Of a DNA stretch of 64,000 nucleotides, positions 11,500-55,157 are shown in pieces. The number at the start of each line of letters is the position of its first letter. Within the stretch, counting starts at the first letter, position 1. The notes below the pieces were generated by a model. The model was not told the DNA's origin. It saw only the letters and a list, made by a program, of their open reading frames with translations, and searched no databases. Source of the stretch: Alligator mississippiensis. Its lineage: Eukaryota; Chordata; Crocodylia; Alligatoridae. Made by a program: the position numbers and the translations under genes. The stretch covers positions 41,275,892 through 41,339,891 of the forward strand of contig NC_081835.1 in assembly GCF_030867095.1 (NCBI RefSeq). The letters run 5' to 3'.

Positions 11500-11642
11500 T
11501 TGGCTTGTAGCCCAGAAACAAATATTTGCAGAGGGATGGAAGGGGGTCTCACTCTTCTGGGAAGGCCCCACCCCTGCCTCTACGCAGTTCCTGTAAGCAA
11601 GCCCAGCTCACATCCTGGGGGACAAGCCAGAACACAGGAACC
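11500..11642 (+). promoter_or_regulatory. MST1: Probable MST1 promoter / 5' UTR
   Basis: Sequence just upstream of the MST1 ATG. No TATA box lies at a suitable distance. AAACAAATATTTGC (about 11517-11530) resembles a forkhead (FOXA/HNF3) site, which would suit a liver gene, but this is a short match. The transcription start cannot be placed from sequence. Confidence 0.3.
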
Positions 11643-43014
<31,372 letters not shown>

Positions 43015-43408
43015 ACCCCAGGGGCCTTGCAGAAACAGGACAGCCAGGGCTCTTTGTACCCCAGGGGCACCCTGCAGCTGCTCTGGGGCACAAAATGGCA
43101 GGAACAACCCCAAAGGATTGAGCTCTGTGCTCTTTCCATACATAGATGGCTGTGGGCTCCAGGATGTGTGTGTGCCTTTGCCTTTCATGTTACCTACCTA
43201 TGCCAAGCTACAGGTCACAGTGCTGACCCTGTGGAGATTTTTGGGTAAAGTTTCACATGGAGAGGGGAGGGCTACCCTGGGTGGGCAGGCAGAACTCTGA
43301 TCCTGCCTAAAAGTGGCTCTAGCCCATCTCCTGTACACTGACACTCAGTTAGGCCCTTTAGTCCCTTTCTTAAGTAATCATGTCCTTGTTACTGCATTGG
43401 CTAATGGG

Positions 43409-43414
43409 AATAAA
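43409..43414 (+). promoter_or_regulatory. MST1: MST1 polyadenylation signal AATAAA
   Basis: Canonical AATAAA 395 nt after the MST1 stop codon, with a T-rich stretch (GGTCTCTCTTTC) about 20 nt further on. This fits the end of a 3' UTR of about 420 nt. Confidence 0.75.
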
Positions 43415-43430
43415 TATGGAAAGTGATGGA

Positions 43431-45084
43431 ATGGTCTCTCTTTCACCCATAAGGGAGGCTGGGATGAGCACTCCATGGGATGGAGCACAGCTGTCAGGGC
43501 AGACTAGGGGTAGTTAGGCAGATCTGTATTCCCCAGCCTGTGCAGGACCTGATGGGGTTTGAGTTTGTTGCCCTGGGGGCACAGGTAGGAACTCTGCCAG
43601 GAGAGGGGCCAAGACTGCAGCTGGCCTTATCTCTGCTTTGTCCATGAAGTGCTCCTGCCCCCACTCTGGGAGCCTGCTTCTGGGGGTATTCATACCTGGG
43701 GCCACCCTGTGAAGTAGGGTTTCTGAGCTGTGACTGGCAGGAGCCCAGCCACCATGGCTTCCCCCAGTCAAGTGAGGGATATGTTCCTCAAGCACAGTCA
43801 GAGCATGTGCCCATCACTTCCTGTGGCCACAAAAGCAGCACTCAGAGTGGCTTTAATGTAGAGTTAGGATGAGGGGTTCCTTAGGGCTTGGGGGCCAGCA
43901 ACGCTTTTTGAGGCTCAGCCCATTTTTCTAGTTTTTACAGGAAAAGGACTTCTCCGCTCCTGCGTGGAACGCTCTGAGTGCAGGGCAGGGGCTTCTCTGG
44001 GTTGAGTCACAGGTAAAAACAGGGGGAGGGGCTGGCCTGGGGCACTGATACCATGCCAGGCCCTCTGCCCTTCATGCTTCCTATAGCTCTGTACATTGGT
44101 GCCCATCTTGTTGTATAGCAGCCAGAGCTGTTGGGAATTGGCAAGGCACAGTGCAGGGATTTCCTTGGCATCACCTGTTTATTTGTAAGCTGCATGCAAA
44201 GCCAAGTCCCTACCTGGGCAGAAGCCCTGCCCATCTGTTCATCCATCTGCCTACCTCACTCTCTGTCTACCTCCTGACTCCTGCTTGCCCTTTCCACCTG
44301 CCAAATGCCCTGCACATCCTCCTCTTGGCCCTGGCCATGCAACATGTTATTGCAGCCCCTGGTCTGGCTACTTGGTCTTCCCCAACTCCTGCCCTACCTT
44401 TGTGCCTAGATACTTGCACCCCAGGAGTGTCTGGGCACTTCCTGGGACTGAACTACCCCTGCACTGCTGCAGGGACTGTAACTTTTCAGGCTGCCAAGCC
44501 CCATTGGCTGACCATTAGACCTTGTCAACATGACAAACAGCGCCCCTCACAAATCCTTCACTCCTGACATTCACCCACCATTACAGCTAACTAGGTTTAG
44601 ACCAGGCCCGTTGCCATGGGATCAACTCTTCTCCCTCCCCTCCTAACAGCCATGCTAGCCCCTTGCTTCCATCAGGGGGAGGGAAGGGGGCAAGGTTATC
44701 CATTGAGCACTGTTCACAAACATGCCAGCCTCAGTCTCCACTCCAGACAGTGCATGGTTCCCCACAGCAGCTTGCAAGAAAGGAACATGGTTAGCCAGCC
44801 TTATATCCCTACCCTGCACGCCCACTCAGGTTTGGGAACAGTGCTAACCATGCTTCTCTCTCATACCCCACCCAATGTTAGCCAATGCTTTGGCATGAGG
44901 CAGGGTGCTGCAGGATGACATGAGCTAAACCTTTGTGTCTTCTGGTCTAGAAGAGGCCTCTGGGGCATTGTATCTGGATCCCTGGATTTTCAGATAATAC
45001 CTTTTCCAAGAAATCCCCCAAATTGCCATTTCAAACCCTCACACAGAGCTACAAGGCATAACACCTGGAATACCAATAACACCT
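43431..45084. other. Intergenic, no gene recognised
   Basis: Immediately 3' of MST1. In mammals APEH ends tail-to-tail here, but I see no APEH-like exon on either strand. Confidence 0.45.
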
Positions 45085-46060
45085 TGTAACAGAGAGCCTG
45101 GGGCACTTTGCTACTTTAAAAGAGAAAGGGCCTAGGGAGAGCCCCAGGTGGGAAGAGAGTGCAGGGGAAAAAGCTGCAGGAGCGTTCACTCAGGGATACA
45201 GCCACTGTGAGTGCAGTAGCACAATAGGATGATGCCTGTGTGAGTACTAGGAAGCCTGTTGCAGTGCTAGTTGTTCCACAGTAGGCTGTAGTCTGGAGCC
45301 CTGTAAGGGAGCCTAGGCACTGTCACAGGTAGGCTACCATGGAAACCAGGCAGTGAGTCGAAACAAGGAGCACCTGCAGGCAACCCTATAGAGCTATCTG
45401 ACCAGAGGGGCAGGCTCTGGGAGGCATATAGACCCAGGGCCTGAGCTTGCAAGGCAATCTAGCCCTGCAGGCTGCAGGGGAAGGAGCTGGCTAAGGGCAT
45501 GAGATGGACTGCTGAGCTGCCTTGGGATTACCAGTGAGACTCTGGGACCTTAAAGGGATATAACCCAGAGGTGGTGGGGGGGAGGTTTTGCCTTTTGAAG
45601 GGGTAGTGTGCTGCCTTCCCTTTTGTTGATGGTGGTGGACCTGGAAAGGAGAGTTTATGTTATAGCCAGGAGGCTTATCTTCTAATTACAGGTCCAACCA
45701 GTGGTTTGGATTGAGACTGAGGGGTGCTTTTAGCAGGTCCCATTAGTGCCCTGGGCACATGCGATTGCCATGACCCATGTTGTGGGCAGGCTCAAGGCCA
45801 AGTAAGTGTGGTGCCTAGAGACAGGGGTCAGGGGCCCAGCAACATGAGAGTGATTAGTACAATGACACCTGTGAGGCATGAGATGTGTAGGGACAGATGG
45901 AGCTATATAACTTGTCCCTAAGGATTCCCTGGGGCACAGATGGGCAGAGAATGCCCATGCAGCTCGGGAGCTGGGTCAGAGCCAGCAGTGTTGTGGGGAG
46001 GGGAGCGACCTGCTGGCTACTGGATAGAATAAAGCTCACTCTAAGACTCAAGGCAGCCTC
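45085..46060 (+). repeat. Possible LTR-like segment, unproven
   Basis: Starts TGTAACAGAGAGCC, has a TTTAAAAG box near 45114 and AATAAA at about 46028, in LTR order. I could not find a matching TSD or a clear CA end, so this is tentative. Confidence 0.25.
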
Positions 46061-47080
46061 CCTTCCAGTCCAATAATTACATCAAGGTGTGGTGGTCAAG
46101 ATGGAAGGGAGAGTACCCTTGGGGCAGAGGGGGGTATGGGTTGTGGAGCCACTAGGGGTGTCATGGCCACCCCGGGACTCCAATGTGCTACAGTCCCTAT
46201 CACATGCGACATGTAAATGCAAAGGGAGAGGAGGGACATTACCTTGCCATAGCAACAACAGGAAGGTAATTGGTTATATGCTCAGAGGATACTAGGAAAA
46301 AGGATTACCTCCAGAGGAAGGAAAACTCACAGCCTTTGCTACTCTGACCTAGGGGAAGAATTCCTTATTGACCCCACTTTTGGTGATCCTGAGAGGAAAA
46401 GCAAGACCCTCTAGACAAGAATCTCTGGTTTTTCTAAGTACTGGCAGAAGCAGCAGCATAGCCCTGTTAAAAGCGAGTAACTTCCAAGGCCAGCTCTGAT
46501 GAGCAGTCAGTCAGCAACAGTGGGACCCTGCAGGATCAGAGACAAAAGAGGAGGACTAGCACAGACATGCAGTATGGGGTGCAAGGGAAAGATACCTTGC
46601 TCCTACCAGCTCTCATGCCCTGGCAGTGGAGCAGATGCTGGGCATTCCACCTGCATTATGAGGCCCAGCCCCATTATATAATTGAGGAAAGCCCCAGACC
46701 TGTTGAACCTCCATGCCTAGGTTCCATGGTCTGGCCTGGGCAAGGACAGCCCTACATACAGTGAGGGGCATGGAGAATTACTGCATGGGCCTGTGGCCCA
46801 CAGAGCCCAGTAATATTCTACAGCTTGATAGGGAGACACTTGCTGGTCCTGGGCTCCTACCCACAGCAGCAGTGTTGTCCTTACCTGCAGCAATCAACTG
46901 GTGTCAGTATGCAGCTACCAACACTCTGCCAGGCCCTCTGTGATGTCAACCACCTACCTATGCATGCTTCTGGAACCTACATCTGGATGCGCAGCCACTC
47001 ATGCCAAATGCCAACTTCTCTTCAAGCCACTTTACCCTTTTATGTCAACCTCTTCTACTACCCTTTTCCTGCAGCTAGAC
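46061..47080. other. Intergenic, nothing recognised
   Basis: No repeat family or exon pattern identified. Confidence 0.4.
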
Positions 47081-47304
47081 CAGGGGTGGCCAAACTGCAT
47101 CACAGGTGCTACAAGTGGCACAGGCAGTCACTATGTATGTTATGGAGCAAATAGGGGAGGGGACAGGCAGCACAGCAGCAAATAGGGAGGGAAGAAGAAA
47201 AAAAAAAAGCAGCAGATGAGGCAGGGGAAGGGGATCAGAGTAGCACTTGGACAGGTTGCAAGTCTAATTTATGGCAAATTTACCAAAAAGATTAGATCCT
47301 GCTG
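47081..47304 (+). mobile_element. hAT-like element, 224 bp
   Basis: Perfect 8-bp TSD AGCTAGAC (47073-47080 and 47305-47312). Left end CAGGGGTGGCCAAACTG. The right terminal region (ATTAGATCCTGCTG) is only loosely its inverse. Confidence 0.8.
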
Positions 47305-47814
47305 AGCTAGACCAACCTTCCCAAGTACTGTCCCCTGGTTACACCAGCCCCTCCCCTTTTCTCCACCTTCTTTCTCCCCAGAAGCCTTCCTTTACCAACA
47401 ATGGAGTATGGTCACTAGGGACCTGAAGGTGTGTGAGGAGTTGGGGGTGTTGCCACCTGGGTGGGGGCTCTGGCATTGCCTGACAAGTTCTCCAGGCTCC
47501 CAGCTCAGCAGCTCCACTGGGTCAGGCAGCCTGTCTGGCTCAGGCACTGATCTTGCCTTACCTGTGGGGCATAAGTGATGGGTGAGCACAGGATCATGAC
47601 AGCCAGAAGGAACCCACTCAAAGGAGTAGTGGCCAGGTTAGGCTTTGGTCTCCTTTTTTTCCTTTCTTTTTTTTTTCTGGTGTCCTCCTCCTCCTCCTCA
47701 CCTCTGGGAAGAACGCCTCTAATGAATTCCTTAGAAGTTAGATTGGGGGGGGGGGGTGGAACTGGTTCCTCCCTCCCAGTCTAATGCAGGGGCACAGCTT
47801 CCCCTGCTCGGGAT

Positions 47815-48053
47815 GCTGGCCCCGAGCCAGCTACAAAGCTCCTGCCGGCCACCAGAGCTTCGCGAGGCGAGGCGTGCTCGCTGCCAGCGCACTCCTCCTC
47901 ATCCCCGCTGCCGGGTTCCAGCGGGGCTTTTCAATCTTCCCGCAGCGGCATCTGCGGCCGCCCCAATTGGCCTGGGCTTTCCCCGCCCCAGGAACAGCTG
48001 TTTGAAGAGCCAGCATAGCGCCGGCTCCCGCAGCCGCGGCTCCCGCTCCGGTC
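47815..48053 (+). promoter_or_regulatory. CpG-rich candidate promoter / 5' UTR of a second gene
   Basis: About 25 CpG dinucleotides in 300 bp, against a CpG-poor neighbourhood. Includes CCAATTGG (CCAAT box in both directions, 47963-47970) and CCCCGCCCC (Sp1-type GC box, 47981-47989). It sits directly upstream of a short ATG exon with a strong donor. This fits a CpG-island promoter on the + strand; an unmethylated repeat remnant is the alternative. Confidence 0.5.
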
Positions 48054-48065
48054 ATGCTCCCGGAG
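48054..48065 (+). CDS. Candidate first coding exon (Met-Leu-Pro-Glu) of unidentified gene
   Basis: ATGCTCCCGGAG followed by GTAAGT, a consensus donor (48066), within the CpG-rich segment and out to phase 0. Only four codons, so the gene cannot be identified and the ATG may be in a UTR exon. It may belong with the candidate exons at 58719-63677, but that link is inference. Confidence 0.3.
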
Positions 48066-49988
48066 GTAAGTTTCCCCGGGTAGGGGGGGCTTGTGGGGGG
48101 TCCTCCACCCCCTTCCGGCGCACCACAGTGCCCTTGTGCTCTGGGCAGCCCCAGAGCACCAGGAAGGGTATAGGGTCTCTGTGCTACTTACCTATCAGAA
48201 GAGCAACACCCAGGCAGCAAAAAAATGCCATAGATGGGTGCCAGCAAGTGTCAGAGTATGGACCACCTGGAATCAGATGGGACATGGACAACTCCCTGTA
48301 CAGTCCCATTTAGGAATAGATTTATCTGGGTGTGAACACACTGAGACTGAACCAGTCCAGGGATGTGTCCTACCCTCTGCCAAGAACAAGCCTCAGGCTG
48401 CACAAGGGCCTTGAAAACTTCCCAGGGAGATGCCAGCAGTTGCCCATCATTGGCTAGATAGGCCCATGGTCCTGTCACTATGGTGGAACTGAGTTTGGCC
48501 CCCTGGGAATCCCCTGGCTTTTTGCTCTGTGTGGAGGAACAGCAAGGGGCACAACCCTGCGCTGCCACCCCCACTGCTGCTAAGCAGGCAGGGGGTGCAT
48601 CACCAGGGCAGCTTGGGGCTCACAGCAGCTGCAATGAGCTTCCCCAGCTGGCCCTGCTCTGCCCTGCCATGCCGGGTCCTACCAGCCGGACTGCAAAGGC
48701 TCCAGGGGGAGGGCAGCAGGGCAGGGAGCCAGAGCCTGCAGCAGGCAGCTTTCCCCCACTCCAGACACAGATCTGGAGAGCACATGCCCTCCCTGTCCCC
48801 CCAGGAGTGTGCACAGTAGTGGGGATGCAGCCCCCCACCTAAGCCTGCAGCAGGCAGCGTGCCCCTGCCCCCCCACGGGTTCAATTCTGGCTCTTCAATT
48901 CAGTTCATAGGGGAGGGAGAGCTGGGCTCCATGCTTGGCTATGCTGCAGCAGCCCCTACCTCCCACAGCCAGCAGCAGGGGCCTAAGCACTGCTGCAGGC
49001 AGAAGGGGACTGCAGACCCATAGCCCTGGCAGCTGGGGGCCCCTTCTGGTAGGGCTGGAGGGGCAGAGGGTTGCGTAGATGGAGGAAGGCTGGGGATAAT
49101 GAGGCTTAGGCCCCCCAGATGCAGGTAGCCTGGGCACAGGCTCTGGGCAGTTGCGGGGGGGGAGGGAGGGAGGGGAGGCACACAGACAGAGACAAGCAGC
49201 CAAGCCTGCAGGCACCCAGGAACTCAGCCCAGCCTGGCTATGTGCGGAGCAGTGCTCAGCAGGTAAATGCGTGGACAGGAAGGGGTGCAGGGGAGGGAAG
49301 GGATGTGAGGGCAGATCGAGGCCTCTGTGGTGGGGAGGTGGGGTGACTGGGGCCCTGGGGCAGGTCATAGGATGTTTGGAACCTAGACAGGAGTGCAGGG
49401 GACTCCCACCACTGTGCACACCCCCGGAGCAGGCACAGAGGGCATGTGGCCCCCCAGTCTGTGTGGGGCGGAGGCTGCTGGGGGGATGGACTCTGCACCC
49501 CACTGCCGGTGCCCTGGGAGCCACACAATGCCATGTGCCTCTCACCACCAGGCAGGCACTGCAGACAGTGCACAGGGGATGCATGCAGCAGCAGGAGCTC
49601 CCTGCATCCCTGGATGAGCCGCTCAGGCTCTGAGTGTCTCATGACCTGTCCCAGCTCCAGCCCCAGGGCCCCGTTCACTCTAGCTCCTGTCTCTGCCCCA
49701 CTCCCTCCCTCACCGCAGGGGCCTCACTCAGCCCCCCTCAAATCATATTTTCTTCCTCCACTTATGTTGGGTTGTATTCATTAGCATAGCTAGGGGTGAG
49801 TAAGAGGGACACCTGCCTTAGGCACCAAGTTGGAAGGGGTGCCTGAATCATCTTCCACCAATGCAGAGTGTGTGCTCCAGCAGCATCCCCATGCCAGAAA
49901 TTCCAAAACAGTTCAGGCTGCTGCCGCTTTAAGAACAGCAAGGCGGGCAGAGCACGTGCCAGCAGCAGCAGCTCGGCTGGGACTATTC
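48066..49988. other. Possible intron 1 of the second gene, nothing recognised
   Basis: G+C-rich, with CAG/CTG-rich stretches (48540-48880, 48930-49560) that open long frames on both strands. No domain is visible. Confidence 0.35.
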
Positions 49989-50278
49989 CAGGGGTAGGCA
50001 AAAAAATGGCCTATGGGCTAGATCTGGCCCACCAGGCCATTCTATCTGGCCTGTAGGACCCCTAAAAAATTTAGAAAATATTTATCTGCTCTGGCTGCCT
50101 GTCAAAGATAATAGGAGCCAGGGAAAGTAGGACCCAGGTGGAGCCATCAGCAGAAGGCAAGAGTCCAGCCCTGCCCCGCCCACCCCCAGCTATTTTTCTG
50201 CTTTCTGCCTCTGCCCTACTTCAGCTCCACTGGCTCCCAGTTGCATGGCCAGACTGGGGAGAGTGGGGCTGTACTGGT

Positions 50279-50280
<2 letters not shown>

Positions 50281-50320
<40 letters not shown>
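50281..50320 (+). repeat. Microsatellite (GT)20
   Basis: Uninterrupted GT dinucleotides, 40 bp, inside the hAT family A copy. Likely length-variable. Confidence 0.95.
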
Positions 50321-50322
<2 letters not shown>

Positions 50323-50561
50323 GCAGAGGCAGAGTGTGTATGTGTGTGTAGACAGGGGCAGAGTGCGTGTGTGTGCGCAGGCAGGGGCAGAGTGTATGTG
50401 TGTTCATAGGGTGAGTTCCACATGCACACCCCACCATACACATACAGGCACACACCCCATCGCACTGCCATACACGCACACCCCCACATCCTCTTACACA
50501 CCCCAGCCACCCTCCCCCTACACGTATTTCCCCACAAACCCCATACCACCCCCACCCCATG

Positions 50562-51273
50562 TGTGACAGCTGAAAATGATGTCTGTGTGATAAAGATGCT
50601 TCCTGAAGGCTCTATGAAGATTAGACCAAGTGTTTTTCTGTCATTTGTTCGGCTATTAAGCTATATGTTGTTGTTAAAAGCCTAATTAAAGTCAAAGATG
50701 TAGTAAGGCCTTGTATGAAGTAAAGCCTAGTAAATTTAACAAAGCCTTGGAGTAGTAGGCCCTGTGGCATAGTAAAAATTAATCTTATCAAAAGAATGCA
50801 AGGCTTGTACTTCTATTGGTCAGTCTAAGGACAGTTTGAAGTAGGGAGTATCTGGTTGGCTGTAAATTGTCAGCATAGCTCAGAAGTTATAAATTGGCTG
50901 GCACATCCAGAAAACATGTAGAAGGAAGATGCAGCTCTGTAAAAGAAGCTCCTGATTTAAGATTATCTGCTGGCCTGGATTCGGTGGGCCCATGGATCTC
51001 GAGGAGCCCAAGGACTGAATACCAGGGTCCTTCCCGGTACCCCTCAGACAGCGCTGATCAGGGACGCCTGACTTTGCTAAGCTTTGCAAAAGAGAAACTT
51101 GTCATACATCAGGCATCAGAGGGGACTGCCGATGAGTTGCCGACGTGAATTATTATTGTCTGTTCTTGTTGTGTCATTTATGCGTAGTTGTGTGTTTAAG
51201 TCAATAAACCTTTCTTACCTTTCTACCCCCCACCACACTCTCAATCCCGAACCCTCTGCAGGCGGCTGGGACA
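50562..51273 (+). mobile_element. Solo LTR, 712 bp, with 6-bp TSD
   Basis: Starts TGTGACAGCTGAAAATG, ends GGCTGGGACA. TSD CCCATG at 50556-50561 and 51274-51279. TATAAA at 50888-50893 and AATAAA at 51203-51208 are in LTR order. A 6-bp TSD points to an alpha/beta-like retrovirus class rather than a gamma-like one. No coding region. Confidence 0.88.
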
Positions 51274-51984
51274 CCCATGCATCCATACACACAGCTACAT
51301 GCTCCCTCACCACACGTATCCACACACCCACAGCCCCCCCTTCCCCAACCTACACCCCTCCCACAACATACAAAAGTAAGACTTCATTTTAAGCTATTGT
51401 GCAATCACCTCTGTGTACACTACACAAACACATGTAAACCAGGGCAAAAGTATTTTTTTAAATCAAATTAATAAATGTTTTAGATGTTCTCTTTTTAGAC
51501 TATAATTTGGTATTTTCTGGTTCCGAGATGGTAAAACCCCTTATTGAAAGGAGTACTTCTGGGGCAAAGGGGAGGGCTTCTGGTGGCAAAGGCCAGGGAT
51601 TAGGGGGCGGGACGTCTGGTCCCAAGATGGTGACCAGGAGGTGGGGCACCTGTTAAGGGGAAGGGCTACCCACGTGGCCCTTGACAGCTTGCCAAAACTC
51701 AGTAAGCAGCCCTCTGCCTGAAATAATTGCCCACCCCTGGGCTATGCAGTTCCTAGCACAGATAAGAGTGTTGTCCTCATCCTTAAAACCAGCCCTATCC
51801 ACCCCACTCCAGTTCCTTTGCCCCACCCACCAATCCCCTCCCCTTCCTCACTCTCATATCCTGTTTCCCCGCCTCCCCTTGGAATCTGTCCTTCTGCCTG
51901 GAAGCCATGTATACCACCCCTCTACCAGCTCTCCCACAGGGTTTGCCCCAGGAAACAACTCTGCTTATGCCACTGGCTGTTTTC

Positions 51985-52175
51985 ATAGGACTGTCACTTG
52001 TAAATCAAGGGAAGTGATTCTTCCACTCTCTTCAGCACTGGTGAGCCCTTGCCTGGAATACTACGTCCAATTTTAGGTCCCACGCTTCAAGAAGGAAGTG
52101 GACAGACTGGAAGGAGTCCAATCTGATTAGAGTTGATTAGAGGCCTGGAAGGCAAGAATAATGAGGAAAAAGCTG
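51985..52175 (+). mobile_element. Old CR1, first part (continues at 55158)
   Basis: In frame: KSREVILPLSSALVSP then CLEYYVQF, a CR1 reverse transcriptase C-terminal segment, then 'attagaggcctggaaggcaa'. The same element resumes after the inserted LTR at 55158. The left edge is approximate. Confidence 0.75.
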
Positions 52176-55157
52176 TGTGACAGGCTAGCTGGTAACGATT
52201 TGGCCTAGTGGTTTTGGCCCATGGCTCACCAAAAACATCCACGAACATCTCAATGCCAAAAAGGAGGCGTACCCCCAATGGAAGGGAGGGGCCATTACCA
52301 AGAAGGACTATACCTCCATTGCTCAGGACTGTAGGGAGGCTGTTAGGAAGGCTAAGGCAGAGATGGAACTAGGACTAGTGACCCAGATCAAGGATAACAA
52401 GAAGTCCCTTTTTAAATACGTAAGGGGTAAAAACAAGGTACCAGGTAACGTAAGGACTCTGCAGGATATGCTAGGAAATCTAGTGGTTACACCAGACAAC
52501 AAAGCTAACCTCTTCAACAATTTCTTTGCCTCCATCTTTTTGAGCAGGGACCAGGGCATCCCCTGCACTGGGATCCCTGATGGACCCAGGGGAGGTACTG
52601 CCAGGCCCAGGGCCAGTGAAGACCTAGTCAGGGAACTTCTGGTGGGACTAGACGTGTTCAAGTCAGCAGGTCCTGACAATCTCCAGCCCAGAGGGCTGAG
52701 GGAATTAGCAGAGGTAATTGCGGGACCCCTGGCAATTTATGAGCACTCGTGGTGCTCTGGCGAGGTGCTGGAGGACTGGAAAAGGGCCAGTGTGGTCCCC
52801 AGTTTCAAAAAAGGGAGGAAGGAGGACCCAGGAAACTACAGGCCTGTTAGTCTTACCTTGGTCCTGGGGGAGATATTTGAGAAACTTATCCAGGAGCACA
52901 CCTGTGAGGGACCAGCAGGGGGGTTCATGCTTAGGGGCAACCAACTTGGGTTCATTTGAGACAGGTCCTGTCAGACCAACCTGGTGGCCTTCTATGACCA
53001 GGTCACAAAATCCTTGGATGCAGGTGTCACAGTGGATGTAGTCTTTCTGGACTTTAGGAAGGCCTTTGACACTGTCTCTCACCCCATTCTCATTAAGAAA
53101 TTAGGCTACTGTGGCATCAATGCCTACACAGTCAGATGGGTTGAAAATTGGCTGGAGGGCTGCAACCAGAGAGTGGTGGTGGATGGGTCATTTTCAACCT
53201 GGAGGGATGTGGGTAGTGGGGTCCCCCAGGGCTCGGTCCTCTGGACCGCACTGTTCAAAATCTTCAGCAGCGACTTGGATGAGTGGGTGAAAAGCACCCT
53301 GTTCAAATTCGTGGATGACACTAAGATGTGGGGAGAAGTGGGCATGCTGGAGGAGAGGGACAGGCTGCAACTAGATCTAGACAGGTTACAGGGGTGGGCG
53401 GATGAGAACAGGATGGGATTCAATACTGACAAGTGCAAGGTGCTGCACCTGGGGAGGAAGAACCAGCAGCATACCTACAGGCTGGGGAACTCCCTTCTAG
53501 TCAGCACAGAGGCAGAAAAGGATCTTGGAGTCATTATTGATGCCAAAATGAACATGGGCCGCCAATGTCGGGACGCAGTCAGGAAGGCTAATGACACCTT
53601 GTCATGCATGCGCAGATGCATCACAAGCAGGTCCAAGGAGGTGATCCTCCCCCTCTATGTGACATTGGTCAGGCCACAGTTGGAGTACTGTGTCCAGTTC
53701 TGGGCGCCGCACTTCAGGAGGGATGTGGCCAGCATCGAGAGGATCCAGAGGAGGGCCACTCGTATGATCAGGGGGCAGCAAGGCAGGCCCTATGAGCGGA
53801 GGCCACAGGACCTGAACCTGTTCAGCCTCCACAAGAGAAGGCTGAGGTGGGATCTGGTGGCCATCTACAAACTGGCCAAGGGAGACCAGCAGGCATTGGG
53901 AGAGTCCCTGTTCCCCTGAGCACGACCGGGAGTAACACGGAATAAGTTGACTGAGAGTAGATTCAGGCTAGATATCAGGAGGCACTACTTCACTGTCAGG
54001 GTGGCGAGGAGCTGGAACCAACTTCCAAAGGAAGTGGTGCTCACTCCTACCCTGGGGGTCTTCAAAAAGAGGCTAGATAATCACCTGGTTGGGGTCGTTT
54101 GACCCCAGCTTGCTTTCTTTCCTGCCCATGGCAGGGGGTCGGACTTGACCCTACTATGGGTTGGAAGGGACTATGGTCCCTTCCGACCCTACCAACTATG
54201 AAACTATGAAAGTGCAAAAGTTGATTGGAGGGCTTGGGATTCCCTTTCCTTACCAATCAGGCCCCAGAGACTCACCCTCCATGTCCCCTGATTGACCCCT
54301 CAGGTCACCTGGAGGGGGATAAAAGGGGCAGTGCAGCTGACTCAAGAGAGGGCCGGGAGGGACCACAAGGAAGGAGTTTCAAAGAGCTGGCAAGAGCTGG
54401 GCCAGCGGGGCGGGAACAGGTGCCCCAGAAGAACTTGAAGGAGTGGGACCTGCAGGCAGCCATTGGACCCTCAGCAGCGCAGTGTGCGGCCAGCAGGAGA
54501 GGCTCCCCGCTGGGCTCCAGAATCCCCTACGAGAGGCTGTAGCCAGCAGGAGAGGTTCCCCAGCTCCAGCAAGAGGCCAGGAAGCTCGACGTGAGACAGG
54601 GGATCCTGGAAGGTCAAAACCCCTAGCAACTTAGAGCAGTACCAGCAGTGATGGCTGTGTGGTAGAGTTTCTACCATGATGAATTGGGGTGAGTGAAGTG
54701 GCAGGGAGAAATTCTTGTTACAGTGGAAGGGGATCATTGTGTTTTCCCTCTTTCCCCCCTCCAGGTACCTAGGCCCTATATTTCTTGTTATTTGGCATTT
54801 TGTATTTTATGCATTTTATATTTCACCAACCAGTATTGTTTGTTCTGCTGTTTGTGTTTTATATTTTGTTAACCCTGTCTTTTTTCAACTGGAGGAATAT
54901 GTGTATGATTCTAAGTGCCCAACTTTTATTGAATCCTGCCCCCTCGGGGCATTGTAGTGTCCCCTATACCCCCTGGTTTATACATGTTATGTTCCCACTG
55001 TTTCCTCATTAAAAGGTATATGGTTAAGTCCCCATTGGTGGCCTGGCTCTGTTCTATAGGGGAAGGAGGGTCCCTACACCTCCCACAGCGCTTGTGCACC
55101 TGCTCTGATCCCTTTAATTGGAGAGGGGGTACCTCTTGGAGTACTGCTTGGGTTACA
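52176..55157 (+). mobile_element. LTR-like element, itself split by a younger CR1
   Basis: Starts TGTGACAGGCTAGC, ends GCTTGGGTTACA, with a 4-bp TSD GCTG (52172-52175 and 55158-55161). Without the CR1 (52205-54211) it is about 0.97 kb. ATAAAA at 54319-54324 and ATTAAA at 55008-55013 are in LTR order. It interrupts the old CR1. Confidence 0.7.
52205..54211 (+). mobile_element. Young CR1 LINE, 5'-truncated, nearly intact reverse transcriptase
   Basis: One frame from PWLTK (52219) to the final TGA (54100-54102) carries the end of the linker and the reverse transcriptase: SAGPDNLQPRGLR, VVFLDFRKAFDTVSHP, GVPQGSVL, catalytic FVDD (53308-53319; Ala to Val in the usual FADD) and the C-terminal LYVTLVRPQLEYCVQFWAP block. 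Only two in-frame TGA stops (52957-52959 and 53917-53919) break it, with no frameshift. Tail repeat AACTATGA twice at the 3' end. The endonuclease domain is absent. Confidence 0.95.

Larger units (their letters stand above)
49989..51739 (+). mobile_element. hAT-like family A, copy 6, split by a solo LTR
   Basis: Left end CAGGGGTAGGCAAAAAAAT, right end AAATAATTGCCCACCCCTG. Flanking 8-mers GACTATTC and GGCTATGC match at 6 of 8. The LTR at 50562-51273 interrupts its C/A-rich interior; without it the element is about 1.03 kb, like copy 1. Confidence 0.88.

Noticed and set aside
45085..46060. Definite solo LTR call
   Set aside because: Promoter and polyadenylation-like boxes are in order, but no TSD or CA terminus could be found; kept only as tentative.
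47575..48313. 185-codon frame across the CpG-rich region as one long exon
   Set aside because: Runs through the consensus GTAAGT donor, is mirrored by other frames, and is explained by G+C content.
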